A DNA stretch of 64,000 nucleotides from Bacteroidota bacterium (GCA_003151815.1 PLYN01000045.1:62001-126000), one strand, 5' to 3'; positions 16,497-26,961 are shown, numbered from the stretch's first letter. Numbers and translations: made by a program. The notes: a model not told the origin generated them from the letters alone.

Positions 16497-17636
16497 TTAT
16501 TTTTTTCCTTTATTAATTAAACTCAGTACTTCAGTTGCAATTACTTTAGCTGAATCCTGAAATGCAAGTCCGGCAATATTTTCAGATAGCTTATGACATT
16601 GTTCTTCGTTATTTAATAATGTGATAATTGCATCACAAAGTTTTTCACGTGCTTCCGAATCTTTAATTAGAATAGCGGCATTATAAGTTACCAAAGCCAT
16701 TGCATTTTTTGTTTGATGATCTTCCGCTACATTGGGCGAAGGAATTAATATACAAGGCTTTTTTACCACACATAATTCGCTTATCGAACTTGCACCTGCC
16801 CGTGACACCACAACATCTGCAACAGCATATAGATAATCCATTTTTTGAATAAAATCAAAAGCTTTTATTCCTTTCCCTTCATATTTAGCAAGGGCAGTTT
16901 GTGCTGTTTCATTAAATCCTTTACCCGTTTGCCAAACCAATTGAATATTACTTTTTTCGAAAATATCCAAACATTTCATGATGCTTTCATTGATGGTTCG
17001 GGCACCTAAACTTCCACCAATTACTATGATTGTTTTTTTATTTGAATCCAATCCAAAAAATTCCAATCCTCTTGCACGCTTTCCTTCCAGACTTAATATA
17101 TCCTGACGAATAGGATTTCCTGTCATCAATATTTTTTCTTTGGGAAAATATTTTTCCATACCTGAATAAGCCACACATATTCGATCTACATTTTTAGAAA
17201 GAATTTTATTTGTTATTCCCGGATATGAATTCTGTTCTTGTATAACCGTTACAACACCATTTTTAGAAGCCACCTGCAACATTGGTCCGCTTGCAAATCC
17301 GCCGGTACCAATAACTGCATCGGGTTTAAATTCCTTTAAAATTTTTTTTGCTTTCAGTAAACTACTGATCACTTTAAAAGGAAAAGCTAAATTAGAAAGG
17401 GTCAGTTTCCGCTGAAAACCACTGATCCAAAGCCCTGCAATTTTATAACCTGCGGCAGGAACTTTTTCCATCTCCATCTTGCCTTCTGCACCAACAAACA
17501 AAAATTCAGTATCCGGACGAATTATTTTTATCGCATTAGCAATCGCGATCGCAGGAAAAATATGTCCTCCTGTTCCTCCTCCACTTACAATAATTTTAAG
17601 TGGTGGCATTTGCGCCTCCTTCCTCTTTAACTTCAC
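16497..17636 (-). CDS. murG: UDP-GlcNAc:lipid I glycosyltransferase
   Basis: The product has the GT28 N-terminal glycine loop IIVSGGGTGGHIFPAIAIA, the second glycine motif VIGGSLGARTIN, and the donor-binding segment VVSRAGASSISELCVVKKPCILIP. It converts lipid I to lipid II on the inner face of the membrane. The reading frame begins MKLKRKEAQMPPLK; the second Met (17609) gives the standard N-terminus and shortens the overlap with ftsW to 14 bases, so 17609 is the likely start. Confidence 0.97.
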   Translation of the reverse strand: MKLKRKEAQMPPLKIIVSGGGTGGHIFPAIAIANAIKIIRPDTEFLFVGAEGKMEMEKVPAAGYKIAGLWISGFQRKLTLSNLAFPFKVISSLLKAKKILKEFKPDAVIGTGGFASGPMLQVASKNGVVTVIQEQNSYPGITNKILSKNVDRICVAYSGMEKYFPKEKILMTGNPIRQDILSLEGKRARGLEFFGLDSNKKTIIVIGGSLGARTINESIMKCLDIFEKSNIQLVWQTGKGFNETAQTALAKYEGKGIKAFDFIQKMDYLYAVADVVVSRAGASSISELCVVKKPCILIPSPNVAEDHQTKNAMALVTYNAAILIKDSEAREKLCDAIITLLNNEEQCHKLSENIAGLAFQDSAKVIATEVLSLINKGKK

Positions 17637-18747
17637 CTTCCCTGCTTACACTCAATATTATCCCAATAGCAATACTAGTAAACCATATAGATGTTCCTCC
17701 CATGCTTATTAATGGTAATGGCTGACCCGTTACCGGAAGGAGATTTACGGCAACAGCCATATTTATCATCGCCTGAAATACTAAGTTGAATGTTAATCCT
17801 ATCGCTAATAAACTTCCAAATGTCCGTTCACTTTTATTTGCAATTCGTACTCCCCGAAATAATAAAATCAGGTATAAAAAAACAATGATGATGGCGGTAA
17901 CAAGCCCCCACTCTTCAATTACAATCGCAAAAATAAAATCAGAGGATGCTTGCGGCAAAAAATTTCGTTGCATACTGTTACCCGGACCTTTTCCGATTAC
18001 ACCTCCGGAGGCAATTGCAATTTTAGCTTGCTCCGCCTGAAAATTACTTTCACTATCTCCGCTGCTAAAGCCTTCAATACGAGCTTTCCAGGTAGCGCCA
18101 CGTGGAATTGCATTGGGGAAATTAAAGATCAATACAATTAATAATAATCCTACAACAATCCCTGAACCTACCAGTAAGAGCAAGTGTTTGGCATTTATTC
18201 TACCGATGAACATCAGCACGAAACAGGTTAAAAATAATAAAGCAGCAGTGGAAAAATTTGCCGGTAAGATCAAGGCACAAATAATTCCAACGGGAATTAC
18301 TATCGGTAAAAATGCAGCTTTAAAATCTTTAATTTGATCTTGCTTTATTGATAACATTCGCGCTACATAGGCTATTAATGCAAGCTTTGCAAAATCTGAA
18401 GTTTGAAATGTTAATGATGTTCCCGGAATAGCTAACCAACGACTTGCATCACCGGCGCTTATTCCGTTCATAAGTGTGTATAATAATAATGGTGCTGCCA
18501 GAAAAACAGCAACCTGCGAAATCCTGGAAAAATAGGTGTACTTCACTTTATGAACAAAATACATCAGCAATATTCCTGAGCTTACAATAAAAACGTGCTT
18601 AATTAAATACGAAGCCGTATCGCCTCCTTTATAACGATACGCCAATGCAACAACAGAGCTATATACAACCAAAATAGATAAAAGGGAGAGCAGCAACACT
18701 GCAGTCCAAATTACTTTATCACCTTTTATGTATTTGAATAGATTCAT
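17596..18747 (-). CDS. ftsW: Peptidoglycan polymerase FtsW (SEDS family)
   Basis: The 383-residue integral membrane protein has about ten hydrophobic segments and the SEDS motifs NGISAGDASRWLAIPG, GGVIGKGPGNSMQ and a late loop VTGQPLPLISMGGTSI. It polymerises glycan chains with the FtsI transpeptidase at the septum. It overlaps murG and starts one base after murD ends, consistent with one operon. Confidence 0.96.
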   Translation of the reverse strand: MNLFKYIKGDKVIWTAVLLLSLLSILVVYSSVVALAYRYKGGDTASYLIKHVFIVSSGILLMYFVHKVKYTYFSRISQVAVFLAAPLLLYTLMNGISAGDASRWLAIPGTSLTFQTSDFAKLALIAYVARMLSIKQDQIKDFKAAFLPIVIPVGIICALILPANFSTAALLFLTCFVLMFIGRINAKHLLLLVGSGIVVGLLLIVLIFNFPNAIPRGATWKARIEGFSSGDSESNFQAEQAKIAIASGGVIGKGPGNSMQRNFLPQASSDFIFAIVIEEWGLVTAIIIVFLYLILLFRGVRIANKSERTFGSLLAIGLTFNLVFQAMINMAVAVNLLPVTGQPLPLISMGGTSIWFTSIAIGIILSVSREGEVKEEGGANATT

Positions 18748-18748
18748 T

Positions 18749-20170
18749 TTACAATCCTCTCACAGCTTGTTTAAATTGTGTTCCACGATCCTCATAATCT
18801 TCAAACAAATCGAAACTCGCGCAAGCAGGAGACAATAAAACGGTGTCCCCTTTTTTCCCTAATTTATACGATTGCGCAACTGCCTCTTGAGCAGAACCTG
18901 CTTCTAAAATTGTTTCAACTAACCCACCAAAAGCCTTGATAATTTTTTTATTATCAGAACCCAGACAAATGATCGCTTTTACTTTTTCCTTTATCAACTC
19001 GTTCAACATTGAATAATCATTACCCTTGTCAACTCCTCCAAGAATAAGGATCACCGGATTGGTCATACTTTCCAAAGCGTACCATGTTGAATTAACATTG
19101 GTCGCTTTCGAGTCGTTAATAAACTCTATCCCATGGATGTTGCCAACCAACTCCAACCGGTGTCCGATGTTGTGAAAATCAGAAAGGCTTTCACGAATTG
19201 TTTCCTTTCTTATTTCAACCAATTTTCCGGTAATACCGGCAGCCATTGAATTGTAAATGTTGTGTTTACCTTGTAGCGCTAGTTCTTGAATTGTCATAAA
19301 TAAAGGATTAGAGTTGTTTGTATTTATTACGAGTTGATTGTTTTCATCTAAGTATGCGCCTTGCTCTACTTTTTGTTTAATGGAAAAAGGAAACTTTTTT
19401 GCTTTAATAATTTTATTTGTTAATTCTTTTGCGATTATTTCATCGTCGATACAAAAAATAAAAGCATCATTTTCTGTTTGATTTTGTATTACTCTAAATT
19501 TTGAATCCACATAATTTTGCATCTCGTAATTATATCTGTCCAAGTGATCTGGCGTGATGTTCAGCAATATGGATATGTCAGCTTTGAACTCAAACATCCC
19601 GTCCAACTGAAAACTGCTCAACTCCAACACGTAATAATCAAAATCTTTTTTACCCGCTTCGTCAGTACTTTCAGCAACCTGCATGGCGAAACTTTTCCCG
19701 ACATTTCCTGCAAGTCCAACATTCAAACCTGCCTTTTGAAGCATGTGATAGATCAATAATGTTGTTGTTGTTTTTCCGTTGCTTCCTGTTATGCAGATCT
19801 TTTTTGCTTTTGTATATCGTCCGGCAAATTCTATTTCTGAAATTACAGGAATGCCTTTATTCTGCAATGCTTTTATCAGTTCTGCTTTATCAGGAATACC
19901 AGGACTTTTAACCACTTCATCCGCATTTAAAATGAATGCTTCCGTGTGTTTTTCTTCTTCCCATTTAATTCCGTAATTTGAAAGAACGTCTTTGTATTTA
20001 TCTTTTATTTTTCCTTTGTCAGAAAGAAAAACATCAAAACCTTTTTTTAATCCAAGCACTGCCGCACCAACGCCGCTTTCGCCCCCACCAAGTATTACCA
20101 ACCTCACCCCAACCCTCTCCACAGGAGAGGGAGTGCGTAACTTATTCTTTGTTTGTAAAATATTTTCCAA
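18749..20170 (-). CDS. murD: UDP-MurNAc-L-alanine--D-glutamate ligase
   Basis: The Mur ligase has VILGGGESGVGAAVLGLKKG, the P-loop ICITGSNGKTTTTLLIYHML, the motif LDRYNYEMQNY and FINDSKATNVNSTWYALES. It adds D-glutamate to UDP-MurNAc-L-Ala. The frame opens with an unusual peptide (MENILQTKNK then LRTPSPVERVGVR) before the expected Rossmann strand. That peptide is encoded by a family-A repeat at 20103-20138. Either the ATG at 20170 is used and the repeat is translated, or a GTG inside the repeat (20108) gives a standard N-terminus beginning with VRLVILGGG. Confidence 0.96.
   Translation of the reverse strand: MENILQTKNKLRTPSPVERVGVRLVILGGGESGVGAAVLGLKKGFDVFLSDKGKIKDKYKDVLSNYGIKWEEEKHTEAFILNADEVVKSPGIPDKAELIKALQNKGIPVISEIEFAGRYTKAKKICITGSNGKTTTTLLIYHMLQKAGLNVGLAGNVGKSFAMQVAESTDEAGKKDFDYYVLELSSFQLDGMFEFKADISILLNITPDHLDRYNYEMQNYVDSKFRVIQNQTENDAFIFCIDDEIIAKELTNKIIKAKKFPFSIKQKVEQGAYLDENNQLVINTNNSNPLFMTIQELALQGKHNIYNSMAAGITGKLVEIRKETIRESLSDFHNIGHRLELVGNIHGIEFINDSKATNVNSTWYALESMTNPVILILGGVDKGNDYSMLNELIKEKVKAIICLGSDNKKIIKAFGGLVETILEAGSAQEAVAQSYKLGKKGDTVLLSPACASFDLFEDYEDRGTQFKQAVRGL
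20103..20138. repeat. REP-like element, family A, overlapping the 5' end of murD
   Basis: CCTCACCCCAACCCTCTCC pairs through ACA with GGAGAGGG. It is read as TPSPVERVGVR in murD and provides a possible GTG start. Confidence 0.85.
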
Positions 20171-20206
20171 TCACGTTTACAATTATTTTTTACAACTATC
20201 TATAAC

Positions 20207-20249
20207 TCCCACCCCCTCTCTTGTGGAGAGGGGATGAAGGGGTGAGGTC
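20207..20249. repeat. REP-like element, family A, between mraY and murD (opposite orientation)
   Basis: CCCCCTCTC/GAGAGGGG hairpin followed by ATGAAGGGGTGAGG. It is the mirror orientation of the copy 70 bases away, so the pair may fold together. Confidence 0.85.
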
Positions 20250-20251
20250 TT

Positions 20252-21520
20252 TTACCTTAATTTCAATGTTACTATCGTTAATACTGCCAGCATAATTCCG
20301 ATGATCCAAAAACGCGATACAATTTTTGATTCATGCATTCCTAATTTTTGATAATGATGATGCAGCGGAGCCATCTTGAAAAGCCGATGTTCACGGGCAT
20401 ATTCAATTCCAAATTTTTTCTTCATCAATTTGAAATATCCGACCTGCATCATTACAGAAAGATTTTCAACCAGAAAAATCCCGCAGAGAATAGGTATAAG
20501 AAGTTCTTTACGGATGGCGATGGCGAAAACAGCAATGATACCGCCCAATGCTAAACTCCCTGTATCACCCATGAACACTTGCGCAGGGAAAGAGTTGTAC
20601 CATAGAAATCCAACACATCCTCCAACAAATGCAGAAATAAAAATTACAAGTTCACCTGCATTTGGTATGTACATAATATTCAGGTAATCCGCGAAGATCC
20701 TGTTACCGGAAACATATGCGAATACAGCTAAAGTAACTCCGATGATTGCCGAAGTGCCGGTTGCCAACCCATCAATTCCATCCGTTATATTCGCGCCATT
20801 TGACACTGCAGTAACTATTATAATAACGATGGGTATAAAAATTAACCATGACCATTTTTGATATCCGTCACCTAAAAAAGAAAGCAGAGATGAATAATCG
20901 AATTCATTGTTTTTCACAAACGGAATAGTAGTTTTCATTGATTTAGTATCCTCCGTTGAATACTCCGGCATAGAAGGTAATTGGGTACTTTGATTCTCCA
21001 CTTCAATGGTATATGCACTTTGTCCGCTGCTGTGAACACGATTACGAACCACAACATCATTATGAAAATATAAAGTAACCCCCACAATTAAACCTATTCC
21101 AACCTGACCCAATACTTTAAATTTACCGGTCAATCCTTCTTTGTCTTTCTTGAAAACTTTGATGTAATCATCTAAAAATCCAATAGCACCAAGCCATACA
21201 GTAGACAGCAACAATAACATGATATAGATATTATGTAATTTCGCGAAAAGCAATGTTGGGATAACAATGGCTGAAAGTATAATTAAACCGCCCATTGTAG
21301 GGGTTCCTTTCTTTTGCAATTGACCTTCTAATCCCAGATCGCGAACTGTTTCCCCCACTTGTTTTCTATGTAACAAATTGATGATGTGTTTACCAAACAC
21401 TAAAGAGATCAACAATGATAAGATCAATGCCATGGCAGCACGGAAAGAGATATATTGAAACACTCCCGCTCCCGGAAAATTAAATTGCTTGTCTAAAAAA
21501 TCGAATAGATAGTAGAACAT
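20252..21520 (-). CDS. mraY: Phospho-MurNAc-pentapeptide transferase
   Basis: The 422-residue membrane protein carries [49 protein letters not shown] and [19 protein letters not shown], all MraY hallmarks including the catalytic Asp residues. About ten membrane segments are visible. A hydrophilic insert of about 65 residues in the middle ([18 protein letters not shown]) is usual for Bacteroidota MraY. It makes lipid I. Its ATG abuts the murE stop. Confidence 0.97.
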   Translation of the reverse strand: MFYYLFDFLDKQFNFPGAGVFQYISFRAAMALILSLLISLVFGKHIINLLHRKQVGETVRDLGLEGQLQKKGTPTMGGLIILSAIVIPTLLFAKLHNIYIMLLLLSTVWLGAIGFLDDYIKVFKKDKEGLTGKFKVLGQVGIGLIVGVTLYFHNDVVVRNRVHSSGQSAYTIEVENQSTQLPSMPEYSTEDTKSMKTTIPFVKNNEFDYSSLLSFLGDGYQKWSWLIFIPIVIIIVTAVSNGANITDGIDGLATGTSAIIGVTLAVFAYVSGNRIFADYLNIMYIPNAGELVIFISAFVGGCVGFLWYNSFPAQVFMGDTGSLALGGIIAVFAIAIRKELLIPILCGIFLVENLSVMMQVGYFKLMKKKFGIEYAREHRLFKMAPLHHHYQKLGMHESKIVSRFWIIGIMLAVLTIVTLKLR

Positions 21521-22983
21521 TATTTTAGAAATAATTTTAAGTTTTCCTGTAGCACCAGCATATCATCAAACGAATGCTTTACCCCTTTTATCTCTTGATA
21601 TTTTTCATGTCCTTTTCCGGAAACAAGAATTATATCGCCGGGTTTAGCAATGGAGCATGCTGTTTTAATTGCTTCGCTTCTATCTGTGATCGACAATGTT
21701 TTTTTATGATTAACACCATCAACACCTTTTTGCATTTGCTTAATAATTGTATCCGGATCTTCACTTCGCGGATTATCGGAAGTAAGAATTACCCTGTTGC
21801 TCAGATCACATGCGATCTTTGCCATCATTGGGCGTTTAGCGGCATCGCGGTCGCCTCCGCAACCTACAACAGTAATTACCTGCTCATTGCCTGTGCGTAT
21901 ATCATTGATTGTTTTCAATACATTCGTCAGTGCGTCAGGGGTGTGGGCGTAATCAACAATTCCAATTATTCCGTTATCGGTTCGTATGTATTGAAAACGG
22001 CCTTCAACAGAGCTTAACGTGCTTAATGTGGTGAGTACATTGGTTTTATCTTCCTTAAGTAAAATTGCGGTGGCGTATACTGCTAAAAGATTATAGGCAT
22101 TAAAATTGCCAATGAGTTTACTCCAGACTTCGTTGTTATCAATGTTCAAATGCAAACCACTAAATTGATTTTCCACCACCTTGCATTTATAATCGGCCAT
22201 GGAACGAAGGGAGTATGTTTTCTTCAATGCCTTGGTATTTTGCAGCATCACTTCAGCATTTGCATCATCCTTATTCGTCAATGCAAATGCATCTGAACCC
22301 AACATATCAAAAAATCCTTTTTTTGCTTTGATGTATTCGTCAAATGTTTTGTGATAATCCAAATGATCATGTGTAATGTTGGTAAACACCCCGCCGGCAA
22401 AGTGAATTCCGGCGATACGATTTTGTACTACGGCGTGAGAGCTCACTTCCATAAAGCAGTGTGTACAGCCTTTATCCACCATTTGGCGAAGCAACGCATT
22501 TAACTCAATAGCATCCGGTGTGGTGTGAGTTGAAGGAAATAATTCATTGTTGATCTGATTTTTTACAGTAGAGATCAAACCCACTTTATATCCTAATTTT
22601 TTAAATAAATTAAAAAGCAATGTTACCGTTGTTGTTTTCCCATTTGTTCCGGTAACACCCACTAACAATAAACTTTCAGAAGGGTTATCATAAAAATTAC
22701 TTGCAAGAATTCCTAATGAGGAAGTTGTATCACTTACTTTTATATATGTAATTTTTTCATTGATCTTTTTTGGTAATTCTTCGCATAAAATAGTGATGGC
22801 ACCTTTTGAAATGGTTTCTTCAATGTACTTATGACCGTCGCTTTGTGTACCTTTTGTTGCAACAAACAAACTATCTTTTTCGATTTTTCGTGAATCGAAA
22901 CTAATAGCAGTAATAGCAACATTGGTGGAGCCGATCACTTCAACAATTCTTACTTTGTATAATATGTCTTTTAACAGTTTCAT
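21520..22983 (-). CDS. murE: UDP-MurNAc-tripeptide synthetase (probably meso-DAP adding)
   Basis: The 487-residue ligase has the P-loop [20 protein letters not shown] near residue 110, [15 protein letters not shown], a carboxylated-Lys region, and [14 protein letters not shown]. The substrate-selecting motif DNPRSED near residue 403 is the DNPR type associated with meso-diaminopimelate rather than lysine. It adds the third residue of the stem peptide. One base is shared with mraY. A C-rich repeat separates it from ftsI. Confidence 0.96.
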   Translation of the reverse strand: MKLLKDILYKVRIVEVIGSTNVAITAISFDSRKIEKDSLFVATKGTQSDGHKYIEETISKGAITILCEELPKKINEKITYIKVSDTTSSLGILASNFYDNPSESLLLVGVTGTNGKTTTVTLLFNLFKKLGYKVGLISTVKNQINNELFPSTHTTPDAIELNALLRQMVDKGCTHCFMEVSSHAVVQNRIAGIHFAGGVFTNITHDHLDYHKTFDEYIKAKKGFFDMLGSDAFALTNKDDANAEVMLQNTKALKKTYSLRSMADYKCKVVENQFSGLHLNIDNNEVWSKLIGNFNAYNLLAVYATAILLKEDKTNVLTTLSTLSSVEGRFQYIRTDNGIIGIVDYAHTPDALTNVLKTINDIRTGNEQVITVVGCGGDRDAAKRPMMAKIACDLSNRVILTSDNPRSEDPDTIIKQMQKGVDGVNHKKTLSITDRSEAIKTACSIAKPGDIILVSGKGHEKYQEIKGVKHSFDDMLVLQENLKLFLK

Positions 22984-22985
22984 AA

Positions 22986-23018
22986 ACCCCTCTTAATCTC
23001 CCCACAAGGGAGAATTAT
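22986..23018. repeat. Short REP-like element between ftsI and murE
   Basis: ACCCCTCTTAATCTCCCC and AAGGGAGAATTATT form a degenerate family-A element that overlaps the ftsI stop region. Confidence 0.55.
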
Positions 23019-25132
23019 TAAATTAGTTGCAATGTGATTTGAGTTCCTTTAGTAAACGTTGTCCCTTCCAATAATGATTGCGTGGCAACTGCTCCGCTTC
23101 CGATTATTGTTACACGAATACCATTATTTTCCAATAGATACAATGCATCCTGTGCGGTCATCCCAACTAAATTTGGAATGATTTTATGTTTCAAATCATT
23201 CTCTATTTTTTGTGAAGAAAGATTTATAGAAATAGAATCTGTTGTTGAAGATGAAACCCACTCCGCATTCTTATCATTTGATTTTACAGGGACTTTCAGC
23301 CTTTTTAAAATGATGTCGATTTCTTCTTGTGAACCGGATTTTGTGGAAGGTGCTCTCAACGCGAATTTCGGTTGCACCGAATTAATTTCCTTATGAATTT
23401 CTAAACTGGTAGAATATACTTTATCTGCTACATCTTTAAATACCGGACCCGCTACAACGCCACCATAATAAGCATCTCCACTCGGCGCACTAACAACTAC
23501 AATACAAGCATATTTAGGATTGTCAGCCGGAAAATAACCAACAAATGAAGCTTGATAGGTCATTTTACCTTTCACCAAGCCCATTTGCGCTGTACCTGTT
23601 TTTCCTGCGATCTGATAATCGGCAGCTTTTAAACTTTTTGCCGTACCATTTAAAACAACACCTTCCATCATTTTTTTTGCTTTGTCAACCGTAGACTGTG
23701 AGCAAATAGTAGGATTGATAACTTCCGGATCAAAATTTTTAATTGTTTTACCACGCTTTTTAATTTCCTTTACAAATATTGGCCGCATCATTTTACCATT
23801 GTTTGCGATCGCACTGTAGAATGTTAATATTTGTAATGGAGTAATTCTTGATTCGTATCCATAGCTTATCCAGGGCAATGAAATTTTCGACCAGCTTTTA
23901 TCTTGTGTCGTTTTAATGTATGGCAATGCTTCACCCGGAAGGCTTATATTTAAAGGTGAATTCAAATTCATTTGATACAAACGATCAATGTATTTTTGAG
24001 GATCCTTACCGTAATAGCTTGTTATGATCTTAGTAACTCCTACGTTTGATGATTGCTCAAATACTTCCTGAACGGTAAGTCGGCTTTTTTCCGGATGATG
24101 TGAATCGGCCACCTTGGCATCACTGTAATAGCAAACACCATTTCCAATATCGATCACCTCGCTCAACTTTACATTGTAATCTTCCATCACAGCCACAAGC
24201 GAAGCCAGTTTAAATGTTGAACCCGGCACTGTTGCAACTCCTACAGCATAGTTTAAGTTCTCTACATATGTTGATGAATCTTTTCTGGTAAGGTTAGCAA
24301 TTGCCTTTACTTCGCCAGTTTTCACCTCCATTAAAACCAAACATCCGTGATCGGCACCATGTTTTTTTAAGGAGTTCATTAATGAATTAGAAGCAACGTC
24401 CTGAATATTTATGTCAACGGTAGAAATAACATCTTCTCCATCTTCCAACTGAACTTCATCCTCTTCGTCCAATGGTTTCCAAACACCTCCGGCAATTTTT
24501 TGCATTAAGCGCTGACCGCTTTCTCCTTGTAGATAACTATTATAAGCCATTTCCAAACCGTACGATTTACCGGTGCCTTCCTTGTTAAAATTCCCAATGG
24601 TACGACCTGCTAAATTTTGGAACGGACGTTCACGTTTGTTTGTTTGATCGTAGTTAAAGCCGCCTCTGTTACGCCCTTTGCAGATAATTGGAAATTTTTT
24701 GATCTTTTGCAATTCAGCATAAGAAACCCCGCGTCGCAGCACCACCCACCTATCGCCTTTTTTACGAGCGTTTGTCAATAATTTTTTATATTCTTTTTCA
24801 GATTTATCAGGAAATAAATTGGAGAAACAAGAAGCCAACGAATCAACATTATCTTCAAATACTTCTTTCGTTGTAGCCTCAACATTTATATCTATTCCAA
24901 CTTCATAATAAGGCAATGAGGTAGCCAACAGAATCCCGTTGGCATCATATATATTGCCACGTACGGCCTCTACATCAAATAACTTGGTAGAAAAATTTTT
25001 TGATTTTGCTCTCCACTCATCACCTTCGGAAAACTGAATCACAAAAATTTTGTAAATAATAGCGACACCAAAAAGGCATATAAAAAAATATATGAGATAT
25101 ACACGCCATAAAATGTCCTTTTTTACTTCCAT
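23018..25132 (-). CDS. ftsI: Septal penicillin-binding protein (transpeptidase) with PASTA domain
   Basis: The 704-residue class B PBP has one N-terminal membrane helix (YLIYFFICLFGVAIIYKIFV), a PBP dimerisation domain, and a transpeptidase domain with STFK near residue 306 (the acylated Ser), SSN near 361 and KTGT near 509. A single C-terminal PASTA domain follows (HKIIPNLVGMTAQDALYLL). It cross-links septal peptidoglycan with FtsW. The position between ftsL and murE identifies it as FtsI. Confidence 0.96.
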   Translation of the reverse strand: MEVKKDILWRVYLIYFFICLFGVAIIYKIFVIQFSEGDEWRAKSKNFSTKLFDVEAVRGNIYDANGILLATSLPYYEVGIDINVEATTKEVFEDNVDSLASCFSNLFPDKSEKEYKKLLTNARKKGDRWVVLRRGVSYAELQKIKKFPIICKGRNRGGFNYDQTNKRERPFQNLAGRTIGNFNKEGTGKSYGLEMAYNSYLQGESGQRLMQKIAGGVWKPLDEEDEVQLEDGEDVISTVDINIQDVASNSLMNSLKKHGADHGCLVLMEVKTGEVKAIANLTRKDSSTYVENLNYAVGVATVPGSTFKLASLVAVMEDYNVKLSEVIDIGNGVCYYSDAKVADSHHPEKSRLTVQEVFEQSSNVGVTKIITSYYGKDPQKYIDRLYQMNLNSPLNISLPGEALPYIKTTQDKSWSKISLPWISYGYESRITPLQILTFYSAIANNGKMMRPIFVKEIKKRGKTIKNFDPEVINPTICSQSTVDKAKKMMEGVVLNGTAKSLKAADYQIAGKTGTAQMGLVKGKMTYQASFVGYFPADNPKYACIVVVSAPSGDAYYGGVVAGPVFKDVADKVYSTSLEIHKEINSVQPKFALRAPSTKSGSQEEIDIILKRLKVPVKSNDKNAEWVSSSTTDSISINLSSQKIENDLKHKIIPNLVGMTAQDALYLLENNGIRVTIIGSGAVATQSLLEGTTFTKGTQITLQLI

Positions 25133-25137
25133 AAAAA

Positions 25138-25503
25138 TTATTCCCTTGCAACTAATATTTTTTTAGGAGGCACCACGCTTTCCTTGATTCCTGTTTGCAT
25201 TACTGCCAAAGCTTTAGCGACTTCGGTTTGTTTACTTTTTATTACTAATGAATCTTTTACAACTATGTATTGTGTTCTCAATTCTTTAATTTCCCCTGTC
25301 AAGCGATTTACTTTTCTCACCTGATCATCGGAGTAATAACCGTTTGCGATGTAGCAAATGGCTAAAAAAGACAAGAAAAAAATGAACGGAAAATTTTTTA
25401 TTGTTGTTTCTTTTGAAAGAAAATTACCACTAACAACACTCGCCACAGAACGGATCACCTTATTTTCTTTCTCAGGTGTTACAGACTTTTTCGGCTCTTC
25501 CAA
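25138..25503 (-). CDS. ftsL: FtsL-like small division protein
   Basis: The 121-residue bitopic protein has a cytoplasmic N-terminus of about 40 residues, one membrane helix (FPFIFFLSFLAICYIANGYY) and a periplasmic segment with heptad-like spacing (VNRLTGEIKELRTQY). That is the layout of FtsL, whose sequence is poorly conserved; the assignment rests mainly on its place between rsmH and ftsI. It should form a coiled coil with the FtsB/DivIC partner and bind FtsQ. Confidence 0.85.
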   Translation of the reverse strand: MEEPKKSVTPEKENKVIRSVASVVSGNFLSKETTIKNFPFIFFLSFLAICYIANGYYSDDQVRKVNRLTGEIKELRTQYIVVKDSLVIKSKQTEVAKALAVMQTGIKESVVPPKKILVARE

Positions 25504-25558
25504 TTTTGTTATTCTTTATTATTTATTTTTGTCGACTTTTTTATTTGTCGACTGTCGA

Positions 25559-26455
25559 CTAATTTTTTTCTGCTATTCTCAATTTTGCGCTACGTGCTCT
25601 GCTATTTGCTAAAACCTCTTCTTCTGTTGGTATTATTGCTTTTCGTGTTATCGCTTTAAAAGGTGCTAGTTGATTTCCAAAAAAATCTTTCTCCACTTCA
25701 CCTTCAAATTTTCCGCTGCGTATAATGTTTTTTACCAATTTATCTTCTAATGATTGATAAGAGATCACTACCAATCGTCCACCCGGTTTCAATACCTCCA
25801 AACTTTGCATCAACAGCTCTTTTAAGGCATCCAGTTCTTTATTTACTTCTATTCGTAATGCTTGAAAAACCTGCGCATAATATTTATTTTCACGACCACG
25901 CTTCACACATTTCTCAATTGCCACTTTCAGATCATTTACTGTTTCTATTTTTTTTTCATTCCTACCATGAACAATTAAATAGGCTAATCTTCCTGCATTG
26001 TCCACTTCACCATACATTTTAAAAATGCGTTTCAAGTCTTCTTCACTATATGTATTCAACACATCCGCGGCGGTTAGCTTTGAACTTTGATCCATTCGCA
26101 TATCTAACTTCGCATCAAAGCGAGTTGAAAATCCTCTGTCCGCTTCATCAAACTGATGAGATGAAACTCCCAGGTCAGCAAGTAAACCATCGATTGGCAA
26201 AGCGTTGTACATCTTTAAAAAGTTTTTCAGATACCTGAAATTTTGTCTGATGAGAACAAATCGTTCATCATCAATTTTATTTTTCACAGCATCTTCATCC
26301 TGATCAAAAGCATATAATTTGCCGGTGGTCAGGTGTTTTAAAATTTCCCGGGAATGACCGCCACCACCAAATGTCACATCAACATAAATGCCTTTGGGAT
26401 TAATGTTCAAGCCATCAATACAATCTTTTAAAAGAACAGGATTATGATATTCCAT
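25559..26455 (-). CDS. rsmH: 16S rRNA m4C1402 methyltransferase
   Basis: The 298-residue protein starts MEYHNPVLLKDCIDGL and has the SAM-binding motif YVDVTFGGGGHSREIL, DGLLADLGVSSHQFDEADRGFS, and FQALRIEVNKELDALKELL, all RsmH signatures. It methylates N4 of C1402 in 16S rRNA. Its ATG overlaps the mraZ stop. The 55-base spacer to ftsL has three GTCGAC hexamers of unknown meaning. Confidence 0.96.
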   Translation of the reverse strand: MEYHNPVLLKDCIDGLNINPKGIYVDVTFGGGGHSREILKHLTTGKLYAFDQDEDAVKNKIDDERFVLIRQNFRYLKNFLKMYNALPIDGLLADLGVSSHQFDEADRGFSTRFDAKLDMRMDQSSKLTAADVLNTYSEEDLKRIFKMYGEVDNAGRLAYLIVHGRNEKKIETVNDLKVAIEKCVKRGRENKYYAQVFQALRIEVNKELDALKELLMQSLEVLKPGGRLVVISYQSLEDKLVKNIIRSGKFEGEVEKDFFGNQLAPFKAITRKAIIPTEEEVLANSRARSAKLRIAEKN

Positions 26456-26922
26456 TATTCGCCTAATGCCGGATTAATACCACCCATCACATCTTCCGCT
26501 AACTTTTCAAAATTCTGAGTACCGTCTTTAATAAATTTCTCGTATGCCTTGGTATCCCAGATTTCAATCCTATCTCCGGCAGCAGCCATCACAATATTTT
26601 TGTTGATCCCCGAAAATGTTACCATGTCCTTTGAGATTAACAATCTTCCGGAAGCATCTAATTCTACAGGTACTACACCGTAATTAAACATTCTGATGAA
26701 CTCCACATTCTTTTTTATGAACTTGTTGAGTTTGTTCACTTCTTTCACCATTTCGTTCCATGTGGCCATAGGATACAACTCGAGCGACTTGCTGAAAATG
26801 CTGCGTTTCATCACAAATCCAGCTTTCAGCTCTTTGGTAAGCTGCTTTTTAAAAGCAACAGGAAGCATGACACGACCCTTCGCATCAGCACTACACTCAT
26901 ATACTCCAAATAGGCTATTCAT
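26455..26922 (-). CDS. mraZ: Transcriptional regulator MraZ
   Basis: The 155-residue protein contains two SpoVT-AbrB-like halves: YECSADAKGRVMLPVAFKKQ near the N-terminus and VELDASGRLLISKDMVTFSG near residue 78. MraZ forms ring-shaped oligomers and binds repeated GTGG-type boxes in front of the dcw operon. It is the first gene of the cluster, and three such boxes at exact 10-base spacing lie 40-70 bases upstream, consistent with autoregulation. Confidence 0.95.
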   Translation of the reverse strand: MNSLFGVYECSADAKGRVMLPVAFKKQLTKELKAGFVMKRSIFSKSLELYPMATWNEMVKEVNKLNKFIKKNVEFIRMFNYGVVPVELDASGRLLISKDMVTFSGINKNIVMAAAGDRIEIWDTKAYEKFIKDGTQNFEKLAEDVMGGINPALGE

Positions 26923-26961
26923 TGTGGTTGATTTCTTTCAGCCGTAAAAATAAAAACAATT

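Noticed and set aside
25530-25560. Three GTCGAC hexamers before ftsL as a regulatory site
   Set aside because: Short, unequal spacing and no known binding protein; probably chance or part of a minor repeat.
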